Source: Austropuccinia psidii
Taxonomy: Eukaryota; Basidiomycota; Pucciniomycetes; Pucciniales; Sphaerophragmiaceae
Assembly (NCBI GenBank): GCA_023105745.1
Contig: JALGQZ010000007.1
Location: 55,533,569 to 55,597,568, forward strand
Direction: 5' to 3'
Length of the DNA: 64,000 nt
Below the pieces are notes generated by a model. It ran no database searches. It was not told the DNA's origin and saw only the letters and a list, made by a program, of their open reading frames with translations. Both the position numbers and the translations under genes were made by a program. Numbering within the stretch: position 1 is the first letter of the stretch; every line of letters begins with the position of its first letter. Shown one piece after another: positions 13,153-25,353 of this stretch.

Positions 13153-14035
13153 ATTAAAGAACTGGTCTTCTCTCATGTCTTAATATTCTGGGAACATTTT
13201 GAGAATCAAATATTTTGTTTTCTGGAAGCCACTCCTCATGTTGTGGGCTTCTGTACCTGATCAAGTATTCTCTTTCATTTCTTCCCCTAAGTCTTGTTTC
13301 TTTTAAGACTTTCAAAACCTTGCTTCCTTTAATTTAATAAAGTGGTGGTACTTCTAAGGATTTTGCATTTGTCAAAGGAAATAATTCCCCAAAACTTGAA
13401 GTATAATGCTTTCCTATACTAACAAGGAATTTCGGATGCTTATTTTCCAACTCTCCTGTTAGTTCTACTTGTACTGCATTTGTACCATGAAGGGCTTTAA
13501 TAGTAAAGGGGCCTTCAAGGGATCTTCTCAATCTCTTTGTACCTCTAATATTATCAAAGCTCAAGGTTTAAACTAATATCAAGTCTCCTATTTTTATTTA
13601 TGGGTTTTATGAGTTTTGCCCCATTTCTGTTTTGCATATTTGAAAGCATCAGTCATGCTTTGGCTTGCATGACACCTCACTCTATCAAGCAGGAATTTAA
13701 AGCTTAATGCAGTTGGATGAATATCCACTGAGTCAGTTTTCAAAGTCTCAACTGTAATTTTGGGTTTTAATCGTTTTTCTAACATTTCAGGAGTTTTTCC
13801 TGTTGAAGCATGGATGGAAGTCTTGTAGGCTAATTCCAATGCTGGTACAAGTGGACATCAATAATGGGTAAAGCCATCAGAATCCTTAAGCTCCAGTACA
13901 TAAGCACAAAATCCTCTGATCATGTCCTAAAGGGTTTGAATCATTCTCTCAGGAGATTAATTAGTTTTTGGATGATAAGCTTTTGAAAGTGATAGCCTAG
14001 TTCCTGAAAGCTTATGTAAATTTGCCAGGTTGAAC
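13153..14035 (-). pseudogene. Ty3/gypsy family-A pol C-terminal relic (end of integrase plus chromodomain-like tail)
   Basis: Minus-strand frames give [39 protein letters not shown] and [20 protein letters not shown], then a GPFTIKALHGTNAVQVELTG block and EREYLIRYRSPQHEEWLPEN near the end. This is the last third of integrase, the GPY/F-type module and the C-terminal tail of the same family as the element at the right edge (63841-64000). Stops occur after KTN and before the KTSIH segment. Nothing recognisable as the HHCC finger or the first two catalytic Asp residues is found to the right, so the copy starts at the 'LFGTK'-equivalent position. Inactive. Confidence 0.75.
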
Positions 14036-15442
14036 CTATGATAAAGATATAAAATGGTACTTACACACTATAAATATAACTGTGAAATGTAGAAATGAGT
14101 TTAAAACAGGTATCATAGTGATATAGGGGCTGTACTATAGTAGCTATAGTGGTGGTGAGAACCTTCGAAAGCCTAGAGTGCAGGTACTATCAGCTGGATT
14201 ACTATAATGATATCCACAAAAATTAAAACTATAACTATACCTGGCTATTATTTTCAAGAGTATGATTGTTTATAAAAGATTTTAACAAATAGGAAATATA
14301 AGAGAAGGATGGGTATTTCCCTTTTGAGCAGAGAAAGGTGCTTTTTTATGCTGAGAATAGGTGAAGGGGACCTCTGGTTGTGTCAAAATAGAAAGAGTGA
14401 AGATTCTTCACTACCAAGGGCAGGATTGGGGCTTATACAGCCCTGTACAGCCTTTATTTGTCTCAGGTGGGGTTTTAAAACCACATATGGTCACTTTTCC
14501 CCAATACAGGGTGGAAATTTCCATCCAGGGTCCTCACAGATGTGATCTGACAGGCCAGAGGCATAGAATTCTGTACAGAACATGCTGGTGGACACTGTAT
14601 TAGTCATAATATGAGGTATTGGAGCATAAAAGTAATTTTTTGTGGTGTTGAAACCTCATATTTATAGTTGTAACATACTATCTCACAGTATGGAATTTTA
14701 TCGAATATTGTGGGAGTTTGAACTTAACACTGCCATAAATTTGTTAGTTCTGAAGATGAAGATATCAATATTTTTACATTTTGAAGCCCTTGATAAGCTA
14801 TAAACAGTGGTTACTCATTTGGTATGGCTGACATTACATATGGTAAAGCTATACCACTTTTAAATTCCATTTTTTAATCATGGATTCATTATTAATCCAA
14901 TATTGAGTTTATTTTCTCTTTAATATTTTCTCTAGATGAGATGTAGGGAAATGGAGGGAGCCTTTCTAATTCTCTTTTTTTGGTCTTTTAAAAAAGTCCC
15001 ACATTTGGGTATATCACACTTAAGCTGTAGAGGTTGGGTAGAGGTGAATATTTTATTTAACCTTATTTGGCTTTTATTTGGCCATAAAATTCATAGTTTT
15101 TAAGCTAGCTCCATTTGAGTAGCACAATTAGATGTCCCTTATTGAGAGCTTCAATTTGAACACCAAGTTGATTGGTCTCTTCTCCATTCTCTGGTTTATT
15201 GATGAGGGGTAAAAATTAAGGTTTATGCTCAGCTCTTGTTTTGAACTGGAATAAATTCGTCATTCCTTATCTTATGTTTATGGGAGTTATGTTTTTGGGA
15301 AGAGGTGACTTTCCTCTTTCTTTTTTATACCAATCATCAGCTATTTTGGCTCAGTTCACGTTTAGGTGATATTTTGCTCTACCATTGGTTTATGGTATTC
15401 TGCTTTCATGCTTGTGCTCTTGGTTTGAGTCACAGGATTACA
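14036..15442 (-). repeat. Probable 3' LTR of the family-B Ty3 relic (left end unresolved)
   Basis: Immediately past the family-B pol stop, the minus strand shows a purine run and then TGTAATCCTGTGACTCAAAC, similar to the start of the solo family-B LTR at 48896 (TGTCAGCCTGTGACTCAAAA). That places an LTR start at 15442 reading leftwards. Its expected end (..CTGACA about 1.5 kb further) was not recognised, so the left boundary is nominal. Short + frames around 14309-14603 have no motif. Confidence 0.4.
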
Positions 15443-15454
15443 TACCCTCCCTCC
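15443..15454 (-). promoter_or_regulatory. Polypurine tract of the family-B element
   Basis: Minus-strand GGAGGGAGGGTA directly abuts the TGTAATCC LTR start at 15442 and lies just after the pol stop codon. This is where the plus-strand DNA primer of a Ty3 element is expected. Confidence 0.6.
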
Positions 15455-15463
15455 AAAAGAGGC

Positions 15464-17885
15464 TCATAATTTATGAGACTGTTCAACCCTCCTAGAGGGT
15501 CTGAACCTTCTCAGGTCAAGGTCACCATCTGGTATTTCATCTTCTGCTAACAGCTTATGCTTATCAGCTCTCTGGTTCTTGAATTGGACCAGATAATGTC
15601 AATGGTTCTTCCCATTGAGTCTGATCTCCCTGGATTGAATGATTTTTTTCACTGGAACAGGGGAGTCTTTTACCTCCACTATGTCTTGTGGGGTATGAAA
15701 CTTATTTCTGAAGGGGAACTAATTTTCTCCAGCTTGGTGGTATGTTTTGACAAAGCTCACTGGGAACACTGGGTGTTTCCTAGAGAATTCCTCTGTGAGT
15801 TGGACTTTGACTGAATTTTTCCTTATCAATCTGATTATAGTGAATGGTCCCAAAAATGAGTCTTTCATTCTCTGGGGTCCTTTGAGATTATTTAATTTCA
15901 AGGTATACACTACCACCTGGTCACCTTACCTGAAACCAGGTTCCCTGTGGGTCTTGTCATACCTCTACTTGTCATACTCCTTTGCCTCAGCTATGCATCT
16001 TGCTACTGTATCACATGCTTTCTTCCACATATAATGGATACCTATGGCTGTGGGGTGGATGGTTAGAAGATTTTACCTCAAGCAATCCACTGGAAATAGG
16101 GGATCCCATCCAATGTCTATCAGACAAGGTGAATTCCCTGTGGTGGAGTTCTCACAAATTTTGTAAGCCAGTTTTATAGCTGTGTAACAACCACTAGTCA
16201 GGGGTAAGGGTATTCAGCCTTACACCCACTCAAACACCTCAAATCAGAAATCCACTGTGTGTATCAGCAATCAGTTTCAACAATCTTCCTTGCTGAAACA
16301 TGCATACAGTCTGGTGCATCAATACAGCCTGTCAATACTTTCACAGGTTGGAATTACCCAATACAGCTTGGATACATCACCCTGAAACTGTATGATCACT
16401 CAACACTACCACTCCTCCTGTAAATATCATATACAGATTGTAAAGGAACTGTATTGGCCAGATTCAATTCAATCACCAATCCCTCTCATGAAAATCTGTG
16501 TCTGGATCAGAACTGGTGATTCTTACATATACCAGCCCCTCTTTCTCTCCCCTGGGGACTTTTATGCAGTTAATTAATTCAGTTGATTTATTATTTTTAT
16601 AAATATTCTTACTCTTATTTTTGGGTATTCTATTTATTTGGTATTAAGTTAGTCTTTGCATTTCCTCTCACCTGTTCAGTATGAGGTGTGGTGGCCATAT
16701 CCTTATTAACCCTCCTCTTTCCTTCTGACAGGTTAAAACAGTGGACTTCACTTGTTTGTGGCTGGCTCTTTTATTTCTTACTCTTATTCTTTTTTGCTTC
16801 TTTTTCTTATATTAGTATTTCTTAGCAATATTAATCTCATTACAATTATAAGTGTTTTGCCTTATCTTATCCTTGAGCCCTCTGCAGTGAGTCCCAGTTT
16901 ACTGAGTGCCAGGCACTCTTCACTTAGAAGAGCCTGTGACAAGCTGGTAGAAGTGTGACACAGTCATGGGTATACCATTCATTATCCTTGTAGTCTATCC
17001 CATAGGCACAGAATATCCTAATTATGTCCTCCATAGTTTGGATCATCCTTTAAGCTAGTACATCTGTCTGTGGATGGTATTCTGTGGAGAATGCAATATT
17101 GTTACCAAGTACATGGTAATTATTTCCCATGAGCTCTTGGGCTCTTCTATGTGTTGGAGTAGTCCATATTTCTTCCCATGTTTCCTGTTTTCCTTTTGGA
17201 ATATGTCACAAGTGTTGATGTATTCACTCAGCTCTTGTTACCAATGAGGCCACCAAGCTGTGCTTGCTATCCTCTCCTTGGTTCTGTCTTCACTCATGTG
17301 TCCCATATAAGGGAACTCATTAAATTCTTGAAGGTTAAGTGTGATATGATCTCTGTATATCACGATGAGTGGACTAGTGTGCTTCTCCCTGTGATACAGG
17401 AGTCCTTTTATAAGGAAAAACCTGTTGTCCATCTAGTCCCTCAGCCAATGTGCTAACTGGGATTCCAGTTCTGGGCTCCTATGTTTCTGTTGAAGGAGTG
17501 ATGTCAGTATGCCACACTGTGTGTGTTTGGAATAATATTTATGTACTGCATTAAAAAACTCAGTATTAATTTCTGAGAAACCTATCCCCAATATGGGGGT
17601 GCCTGTATCCTCTGGTACATAATTTACAGTGTCTATATTACCACTTTCTGGTTCCCATTCTCAGAATCAGATGTTCTTCTTCCTGTTTATTTAAATGAAG
17701 TGGATAGGAATTTTTGAAGATACCTCTGGGTCATACACTGGGTTGCTTTAGAAATTATCCAGTTGCCATATGCATTGGTGTGGCTTTAGGCTTCTTTTCA
17801 TATAATGGTCATGCTACTTCTATACTCTTGGATTGCTATTTGCCACCTCAACATGTGCCTCTTTCACCAGGGAGGATTTTTCTAA
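15464..17885 (-). pseudogene. Ty3/gypsy family-B pol relic (RNase H end to chromodomain-like tail), interrupted by a solo LTR
   Basis: Minus-strand reading from the right gives [14 protein letters not shown] (RNase H end, about 17870), a spacer ending FFNAVHKYYSKHTQCGIL, FFLIKGLLYHREKHTS, MGHMSEDRTKERIASTAWWP (HHCC-finger region, about 17260), KYGLLQHIEEPKSSWEI, then STEYHPQTDVLA, RMIQTMEDIIRIFCAYG, a 759-bp solo LTR, LAYKICENSTTG, a GPFTIIRLI..VQLTEEF..KHPVFPVS block (15719-15916) and a C-terminal tail ending at 15464. Several stops interrupt it. Between 'SWEI' and 'STEYHPQTD' roughly a hundred residues are missing, including the first two integrase Asp residues. It belongs to a different family from the copy at 13153-14035. 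Confidence 0.8.
16183..16941 (+). mobile_element. Solo LTR, family S short form, TSD AGCTG
   Basis: It starts TGTAACAACCACTAGTCAGG and ends AAGAGCCTGTGACA. The flanking 16178-16182 and 16942-16946 are both AGCTG. It closely matches the 762-bp LTR at 53539-54300. Removing it restores the interrupted integrase reading (YTHDC.VTLLPAIKLAY) of the family-B relic on the other strand. It keeps the candidate self-priming block 'agttaattaattca' at 16568-16581, but being solo has no leader to pair with. Confidence 0.9.
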
Positions 17886-18086
17886 CAATGGCCAGCAATT
17901 GACTTGACATCACACCACTGTCAGTACAAAATCCATTTTCAGTCAATTCAATGTCAGATTATTGTCAGTGGAGTTTGTGGCTTGCATCAAATCCGTGTCA
18001 AGAAAATTTCAATTGTCAAATATGTCATTGAAAGGAACAACCCTTATCAACAGCATTTGAAATCTTTGGGAAATTAAACTTTATGG

Positions 18087-18640
18087 TGAAAGCAAGCAAT
18101 TTTCCATGCTTACTCTCACACACAAATTAGCTTAAACACTTATAGCTCATCATCTCCACAATTCACCATTCTTATTCTCATGCAAAAGTTGGCTTGCACA
18201 CTGCTGGCTCATCATCTCTGAAATTTTCCATGCTTATGCTCATGCACTAATTGGTTTCAACACCACTGGCTGATTATCTCCACAATTTAAAATGCTTATG
18301 CTCACGCAAAAATTTGCTCACAAAAGTATGGCTGATCATTTCCACAATTTACCATTCTCATTCTTGTGCAAAGACTTTCTCATGAAATTCTGGCTGATAA
18401 TCCCTGAAATTTACCATGCTTATGCTCATGCAGGAATTGGCTTGTGCAAAACTAGATCATCATATCTGAAATTTGCCATGCTCATGCACACGGAAAACTT
18501 GGCTTACACATAACTTGCTTATCATCTCTGAAATTTGCCATTCTCATGCAAATGGGAAAATTGGATTATGAACTTCTGGATCATTATCTTTGCAATTTAC
18601 CATCCTTATGGTCATGAAGAAATTGGTGTGCATGTGTTTT
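18087..18640 (+). repeat. Degenerate tandem array, unit about 60 bp, about 9 copies
   Basis: The recurring pattern is 'ctgatcatctc.a.aattt.ccatgcttatgctcatgca..aattggcttgcaca', repeated head-to-tail with about 20-30% divergence. It begins near 'ccatgcttactctcacacaca' and ends near 'ccatccttatggtcatgaag'. There are no spacers. No coding potential is evident. Confidence 0.7.
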
Positions 18641-19228
18641 CCCAGAATTAATCCTGTAAGCTACTGCACCTTCACGGTTTTTTTATGCAAGCTGACAGGG
18701 AAAATAATACTATAGCAATACAGTGCATAACCACCAATCCCTTACACTCACACTCATGTTAACAGTTACTTACACATAAGTTTTATTGGTCATCAAAATC
18801 CACATGAGCCAAGTACTGAGCCACCAATTATTATGGCTAATAAATTTCTCATTAGCCACATATATTACTACCACCCCCAAAGTAATCAAAATCCAACTCT
18901 TTAATCCTATTTTACAGTTATGGAGTTTTCACACACAAGTATTTCATTAAAAGGCCCTCCAGTTCCACCTCATCCCCAATTGACAAATACCAGTACTCTC
19001 CATCAATGAGAATTAAATAAAGTTTCATTACATTACTTGGGGAGAAAGGGGGATATGAGTAAAATTTAATCATATTAAGTTCTTAGAGACATAGGGTATG
19101 GTGACATGTTTGCATAAATGATGAACCAAATCACAGAAATATTTTGAGTGGCTCTCTCCCCTAACATTCCCCATGGGGTCAATTCGTGGGATTTTTGAAT
19201 GGGGCTATTCACCATGTTGGGGTTATGG
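18641..19228. other. Unassigned AT-rich sequence
   Basis: Between the 60-bp array and the LTR-like repeat there is about 590 bp in which I recognise no gene, TIR or LTR end. Confidence 0.4.
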
Positions 19229-21685
19229 TGTGGTATTTCATACCAACTTCACCATTTTAAAGCTTACCAAATGTAAAAAAAAATGAAAATGAAAATGTGG
19301 AATTCTGGAGGAATTATCAAATAAAATGCAGAAGAATTTCTGAAATGGAATAAGACTGCAGAGTTTTTTGAGAAGAAATGAAAATAAAATTGTGAAATTT
19401 CAGAGAAATTCAGATGTGAAAAGAATATTTAGGAATTATGGAAGATATTAGGGAATATCTCAAGGAACAGAATCATGGAAAGAAAGTTGAGGAATAACAC
19501 TGAGGAATAAAATTGTGGAATAACTCGAGACACAAAGAAGAATTTTTTTTTTGGAATTCTGGAAAAATTATGGAATAAAATGTAGAATAATTCCTGAAAT
19601 AGAATACAAATACAGAATTTTTGGAGAACAAATGGAAATAAATTTGCAGAACTTTAGAGAAGAAACAGGCATAAAATTGTAGAATAATTTCAGAAATGGA
19701 AAGAAAATTTAGGAATTATGGAAGACATTGTAGAATAGCTCCTGAGATGGGAATGAAATTGCAGAATTTCACAGAAGAAATGGGGGATTCTTAAAATTGC
19801 AGAATAACTTGATGAAAAGAAGATTGTGGAATTATAGCAGTATTCCTGAATAGCTCTGAGGAGTGAAATAAAATTTCAGGATAATTTCAGATATGGAAAT
19901 AGGATTGTGGAATTACAGAAGGGGAAGGGAATGATTCTAGAGATAAAAATACAATGGTGGAATAACTCCAGAAAAGGAAATCAAATTGAAGAGCTCTGGA
20001 AATAGGTAAATCAAACTGTGAAGAAGTCCTAGGCACTGATCAATAATTTTCCAAATATAGCAAAAAGAAGGATTCAAATTAAAATAAAAACAACCGATTC
20101 CTCCACCTTATTGCATCATCCATAGAAAAATTCCACAATTCAATGGAGATAAACTAAATACAGCTATTTAAATTCATATTCAGCACAAAATCAGGACTGT
20201 ATTTTCTCCACCTCAATTCAGTTAAAAAAATACCTCAAGGTTGTGAAAGAAACTACATTGGATTTACCAAGAGAAAATGTTTGCTTAGTAATAATAATAC
20301 CTGTCAAATTTGATACAAATGATGGAATAATAAAATTCATTCACCAGAAAAATTCTCTCAAGCTTGCATATTGAAGTTGAAATTAGTAATAAATAAAGAT
20401 ACAGAATATTTGAAAGCGATTCTTTCCCCACCTTTGTTCCAATCTAATGGCAGTGAGCTCAATAGAAAATTCTGTATTTTCCCCACTTTCTCCACTTCCA
20501 AGAAAAATATCACTAGCTAAATTCTCTCAAAGATATCATATTACCACAAGAAATTTTGATTTTCCACAGCTGTATTTTTTCCACTTTCTTGGCAGATATA
20601 AACTCTCACCAGCCCAATTATCTCAATAACATCACATAATTTTGATAGGAAAACACCACCAGCCAAATTCCCTCAGCAAACACAAAACAAATTCACAAAA
20701 AAGAAAAATATTACCAGCTAAATTCTCTCAAAGATATCATATGAGTAGAAGAAATCTCAATTGTCAGAAGCTGTATTTTCCTCACCTTCTTGGCAAAATT
20801 AAAATCTCACTAGCCAAATTATCTCAATAACATAGAATGATTTTGATAAGAAAAAACCCACCAGCAAAAAATGCTCTCATAAGCCACATTGCAACACCAA
20901 AACTACACATCTCACCAGCTAAAACATCTTGAGTATGATTTTTCTAAGTCCCCTGTTTTGAGAAACTCTATGGTGTCCCAAAAGGTATAAATAGAGGTAT
21001 GCTCTCCCTCATTATCCAAAAAAACAAAATAATAGAACAAGTTCCTATTATTGAGTATCACAACCATCCCTGAACTAGCACAAAATCTAGAGTAGTGGTA
21101 GTGTTTTGGTCATGAAAAGCTCAGTAACCTTGCTAATTCTCTCCATATTGTTGAAGAATGGTAGGATAAATGTAGTGAAAAGTTCAGTAGCTTAGTATTA
21201 GTGAATAATAGTAGTATAGCCATAGTGAAAAGCTCATTAGCCTTGCTCAGTAGCTTAGTATTGCTGAACAAAATTGGTATAAACAAAGTCAAAAGAGCAG
21301 CAGCCTTTCTCAGAAACTCAGTTTTATTAAAAAACAAAAAAACATAGTATCAAATCTTATTGAAGAATTATTCTTATTATTGAATCTAGTAGCCTTATTC
21401 TTAGTATTAAATAAAATAATTATAATAAAAATAAAAATAATATTATTAGTCTTCATTTTATCAACAATTGTAGCTTTAAATCAGGGCTTTGATTGTAGTG
21501 TTATTGATAGGTATGATTTAGAGACTACTGGTAAGTCTTCTCTATCTATTAAAGCCACGAATCTTACTTTACTTTGTGATTCTCTCTGTAGGCTGTCTAT
21601 TCAGTATTATTTATAGGGGAAGCTAATACACGTTAGAGCTCATTGTTATTGTAAAATTCTGAAATTAAAAATAAACTTACCAACA
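19229..21685. repeat. LTR-like repeat, copy 1 of 2 (family C), modular
   Basis: It starts with a small palindrome 'TGTGGTATTTCATACCA', as does copy 2 at 38917. It then has a run of 'ggaataa..t.gcagaatttc..gaa' modules (19260-20040), about 115-140-bp modules with 'accag..aaattctctcaa' (20340-20930), a TATA-type box, and an end 'aaacttaccaaca' at 21685. Both copies are followed by a 'tttccccc(c)tcaaggtactg' block. Read on the other strand this is GAGGGGGAAA next to TGTTGG, which looks like a polypurine tract plus LTR start, so orientation is unresolved. CpG is nearly absent. Confidence 0.45.
20986..20993 (+). promoter_or_regulatory. TATA-type box in LTR-like repeat
   Basis: TATAAATA is followed by 'gaggtatgctctccctc'. 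Copy 2 has 'ggtacaaataaagggcctctctccc' (about 39957-39981) at the equivalent place, and the family-A LTR has TATAAATAGAGC at 58249. The conserved arrangement suggests a core promoter in + orientation. Confidence 0.45.
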
Positions 21686-21849
21686 ATTTCCCCCTCAAGG
21701 TACTGCTTATTTCATCCCACACCAAGAGGAGTTCCCACAACAGTTCAAAAAATGATACTTTAAAATTGCAATATAATAAGTGGACTATTTAAAACTGGAA
21801 TTTTGTTCTCTGTTTTCCTGGAAAAAACTATTCATTTCATATAATTCAA

Positions 21850-21960
21850 GGGTATTGGTAAAAACACGTAAGCAAATTGGTAAAAACATGTAAGAGCTCA
21901 TGTGTTTTTACTAAAGGATTACGTGTTTTGGCCATAAATTAGTAAAAAAATGTAAGGGGT
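21850..21960 (+). repeat. Left terminal inverted repeat of the MULE
   Basis: The outer 18 nt pair with the right end (see the element entry). The inner part repeats 'ggtaaaaacacgtaag' and contains 'acgtgttttggccataaa', so the terminus carries its own internal inverted and direct repeats, typical of Mutator-like termini. Confidence 0.65.
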
Positions 21961-22510
21961 GCCCTGGGCCCATTTTAAATAAAAAATGAAACACAACCAT
22001 GCCTGTATTGGGCCAAAATATGCCCAAAAATGGGGTTCCCCCCCAGAACCCCTCTAAGTCCCAATTTTTTCAGATTTTTTTTGCCCAGACCCCCCCAAAA
22101 AAAGACCAAACACCTCAAATAATCCACATTATCCCCACCCCAAACAGTTTTTTTTGAAAAACAGCATTACCAAAGCAATTTTGCAAAGCTTTTCGCACTT
22201 TTCTTTCTTTTTTTCCCCAAAGACTGCATTTTCCACCACAAAAAACTGCTTTCAAGCCTCTGAATTTCCAATCTTTTACGTTCCCTCATCCATCAATCCC
22301 ACATTGAAACACATTTTTTTTTCACTATTAACCACTTCTTTTAATTTTTCATACCTTTTTTCACTTATTTTTCACCTTTTGAAAGCTTCTTACCCCATTC
22401 CAAATCCCAAAATCCCTCCTTTTTTTCAAATTTATACATCTTTTTCACTCAAAAATGCTTCAACTCCCACTGAAGGTTAATTTCAGACCTTTGAGCTTCC
22501 TTCGCAGAAT

Positions 22511-24326
22511 GTGCATAATGCTTCCAGGGCTCAGGGGTATGCTGTATCCCCCTTGAGGTCCAATATGACCCACAACCAAATTGAAATAGGTTGTGACAGG
22601 TTTGGGACCCCAAATCCCAACAAAAACCCCTCCAAAACAGTCACTTCAAGAAAGCTTGACTATCCTTTTAGAATTTATGCCAGAAAACATTCCAAGAGTA
22701 CCACTTGGACTCTTAAGGTCAAAAATCCTGAACATAGCCATGATGCCACTTAAAATATCATGGCACATCCTGCTTTCAGGAAATTCAATGAACAAGAAAC
22801 ATCCCAAATTGCTCAAATGTCTTAATCACTTCTTCTTCCAAGGCAAATTCAGGCATAATTATGCAGCCAGAGGGAGTCTGACAGGCATTTATTCCTTCAA
22901 GACATTTACAACCAAGTCAAGAATATCAAGAAAGACAAACTGCCAGGCAGAAGGCCCATTGATGCTCTTATTGAAACTATCAAAGAAGAAGATTTTGTTT
23001 GGTCCTCTGCAAGGGATTCTGAGGGACAAATTACCTCCTTGTTTTTCACTCACCCCCTTTCCATAACACTCCTTCATGGCTTTCCTCATGTCATTCTTAT
23101 GTATTGCACTTATAAAACCAATAAGTACAAAATGCCCCTTTTTCATATTGTTGGATTCAGCACAACCAATAAGACTTTTTCTGGGGCTTTTTGTTTGATG
23201 AAGAATGAAACTGAAACCTCATATGCTTGGACATTAAATCAATTCATAGAAAAGGTCCTCAAAAACACCAATCCTGTTCCCCCTCCAGTCATTGTTATTG
23301 AAAAGGATCTGGCCTTGAAAAACTCTCTTAAGAAACTCTTCCCAGACTCCAAAGTCATGTTATGCATTTGGCACATCAATAAAGATGTATATGCCCATTC
23401 ATTGAAGAAAATTGGTCATGGAACTGATTTTGAAATGTTTATGGGCCTTTGGAATCAAGTAATATACTCTTATCTTTCATTTTATTTCACTTTTTTTCTG
23501 ATTATTGTTTTTATTAATGACATTGGAATTCATTTCTCAGGTTATGTATTCATCCACTGAAATGTCTTTCAAAAACAACTGGAAGAAGCTTCAAAAGCAA
23601 GTAAAAAATCCTGAAGTCTTGAAATATTTAGAAAATACCTGGCTTCCTCTAGAGGAGTATTATGCACCAGCCTGGACCAACCACGATTGCCACCTGGATG
23701 TGGGCTCCACTTCCAGAGTTGAAGGTGCCCATGCCATGGTTGAACTTTGACTCCAAATGTCCACTGGTACTCTCCTGGAGGTAGTTAGGGCTCTCCACAT
23801 GGCATTAAAAAAACAATTCATTGAAATAATCAACAGAATCTCCAAAGGAATGATTGTCCATGTCAAGAATTTTCCTCCACACATCTGTGCCCTCAATCAC
23901 AAGGTGTCTCATTATGCTCTTCAGGTGGCCTTTGAAAATTTCAAAACCAAGTTTTCTCCCAATGAAAAATGCACCAAAAATACAACAATTATGAAGGAAT
24001 TCATTGCAAGCATAAGAACCAAAAGGAATTTTCCAAGTGCCAAAGGCTTGAGATATCAGACTTCCATCCTCATGGCATTTGAATTTTCCTGTGAGGGTTT
24101 TTTAGCTTCAAATTCTTACTTCTTTCCATATTTACTGATTTTCTTTGTCATATTCTTCTCAGACTGGTTTTAAAGGAGATTATCAAAGTGTTGAAAAAGA
24201 AAGAAAGAATGGAGCCAAGAAAATGTTTGAGGATATTGGGGAAGACCTTTTTTTAAAGACCAATGGCAGAAATCCCCCCAATTCTTCAACATTTTTGAGA
24301 TGTTTTTACTGGAAAAGTCCCATTTG
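22511..24326 (+). pseudogene. MULE transposase (FAR1-like), nonsense-mutated
   Basis: It begins with a FAR1-type DNA-binding segment (CDRFGTPNP .. YPFRIYARKHSKSTTWTLK .. NPEHSHDAT). Then follows the DDE-type MULE core: HGFPHVILMYCTYKTNKYKMP (first Asp position now Tyr), HIVGFSTTNKTFSGAF, VIEKDLALKNSLKKLFPDSK, VMLCIWHINKDV, and, after a GT-AG intron (about 23458-23542), EYYAPAWTNHDCHLDVGSTS then RVEGAHAMVEL. In-frame stops at 22751, 22823, 22856 and 23748 break it without a frameshift in the core. A further probable intron lies at about 24085-24164. The 'MDCTYKTN' Asp expected in this family reads Tyr here, so the enzyme would be dead even without the stops. Confidence 0.8.
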
Positions 24327-24478
24327 ATCAAATTACCAAGAGTCAAGAGGATGATAAATATTATTAAGACCCACTAGAATGCAAGAATATCCATGGAAGA
24401 CCTCAAGGAGCCAAGAATAAAAATAAAAATGAAAACAAAAGAGAACCATCAAGATTTGAAATTATTGAAAATCAATCC

Positions 24479-25353
24479 AAGAGAAGAGGAAGACCCCCAT
24501 CAAAAGTGACCAGCACAAAAGCATCAAGATCACAGTCAAATGTCCCCTCTCCAATTTTGGAAGTGGATTCATCTGAAAATTTTGAAGATTCTGAGGCCTC
24601 ATTATCAAAATCAATCAGTTAATCAGATTCACTACCCTCAGCAACTGAATTGAATAAATCACAAGTCACCCTGAGAAGGTCCAGAAGATTGGCAATTGGA
24701 AAAGAAACCTCACAAAGAAAATCACAAGCCTTCCACCACTTTGAAGATATATGATGCAATTGGCTTGACCTGTGAGAATTGTCAAAGCAATTATCACACA
24801 AGTGATGAATGCTCCAAGCTGTTTGTGAGCTTCTTATTCTTTTTAATGTATATTTATCTTGTTTATTTTGATATTTATTAATAATTTGACCTTATTTTAT
24901 CAGACACCTGGATCAAAAGACTTGCCCAAGTTTATATTGAAATACACCTTCAAGGCCATCAATGTCAATGTTGATGGAAACTGTGGCTACAGAACAATAT
25001 CCCACTACATTTACAACACTCAAGATCAATGGTCTGATGTCAGAGATGACTTTGCTGAAGAAATTCAACAAAACCAAGACCTTCATGAAGCCATGAACAA
25101 TTTAATTCCCTCAGTATCCTCTTATTTGGAAATAATTGAACGGTATGATAATGTTGGCCAGGCTTCAAAAAGCAAGTGGATGTCCATGCCTGACATGGGG
25201 GAGCCAATTGCAAATAAGTATCAAAGACCAGTTTTCTTTTATTCCACAGTCCAATATTTTCCTTTTTTACCTTATTTCTTTCCTCCAAATGATAATCCCC
25301 CATTTTCATTTGCTTCTTGGATAGCTGTTCTCATTTTGTTCCTTTGGATATAA
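24479..25353 (+). pseudogene. AT-hook and OTU-type cysteine protease region of the MULE
   Basis: An AT-hook core RRGRPPSKV lies at about 24480-24510, followed by a Ser-rich linker and a CENCQSNYHTSDEC segment that could bind metal. After an intron-like stretch (about 24825-24902) the frame reads NVNVDGNCGYRTISHYI, then QDQWSDVRDDFAEEIQ. This matches the OTU-fold start in which the Cys of DGNCG is the nucleophile and is followed by 'W..VR..F..E'. The catalytic His region was not identified. OTU proteases cleave ubiquitin-like modifiers. Its position between the MULE TIRs and downstream of the transposase suggests it is element-encoded, possibly originally fused. Whether it was once active cannot be judged. 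Confidence 0.65.

Noticed and set aside
14309..14603. Two overlapping + frames of about 80 residues
   Set aside because: They lie in the probable family-B LTR relic and show no motif.
18087..18640. Possible CRISPR-like array
   Set aside because: The units are contiguous and degenerate with no unique spacers, and the genome is eukaryotic.
22154..22480. 108-residue Phe/Ser/Pro-rich frame near the left end of the MULE
   Set aside because: It lies in the pyrimidine-rich 5' region before the FAR1-like segment; composition explains it.
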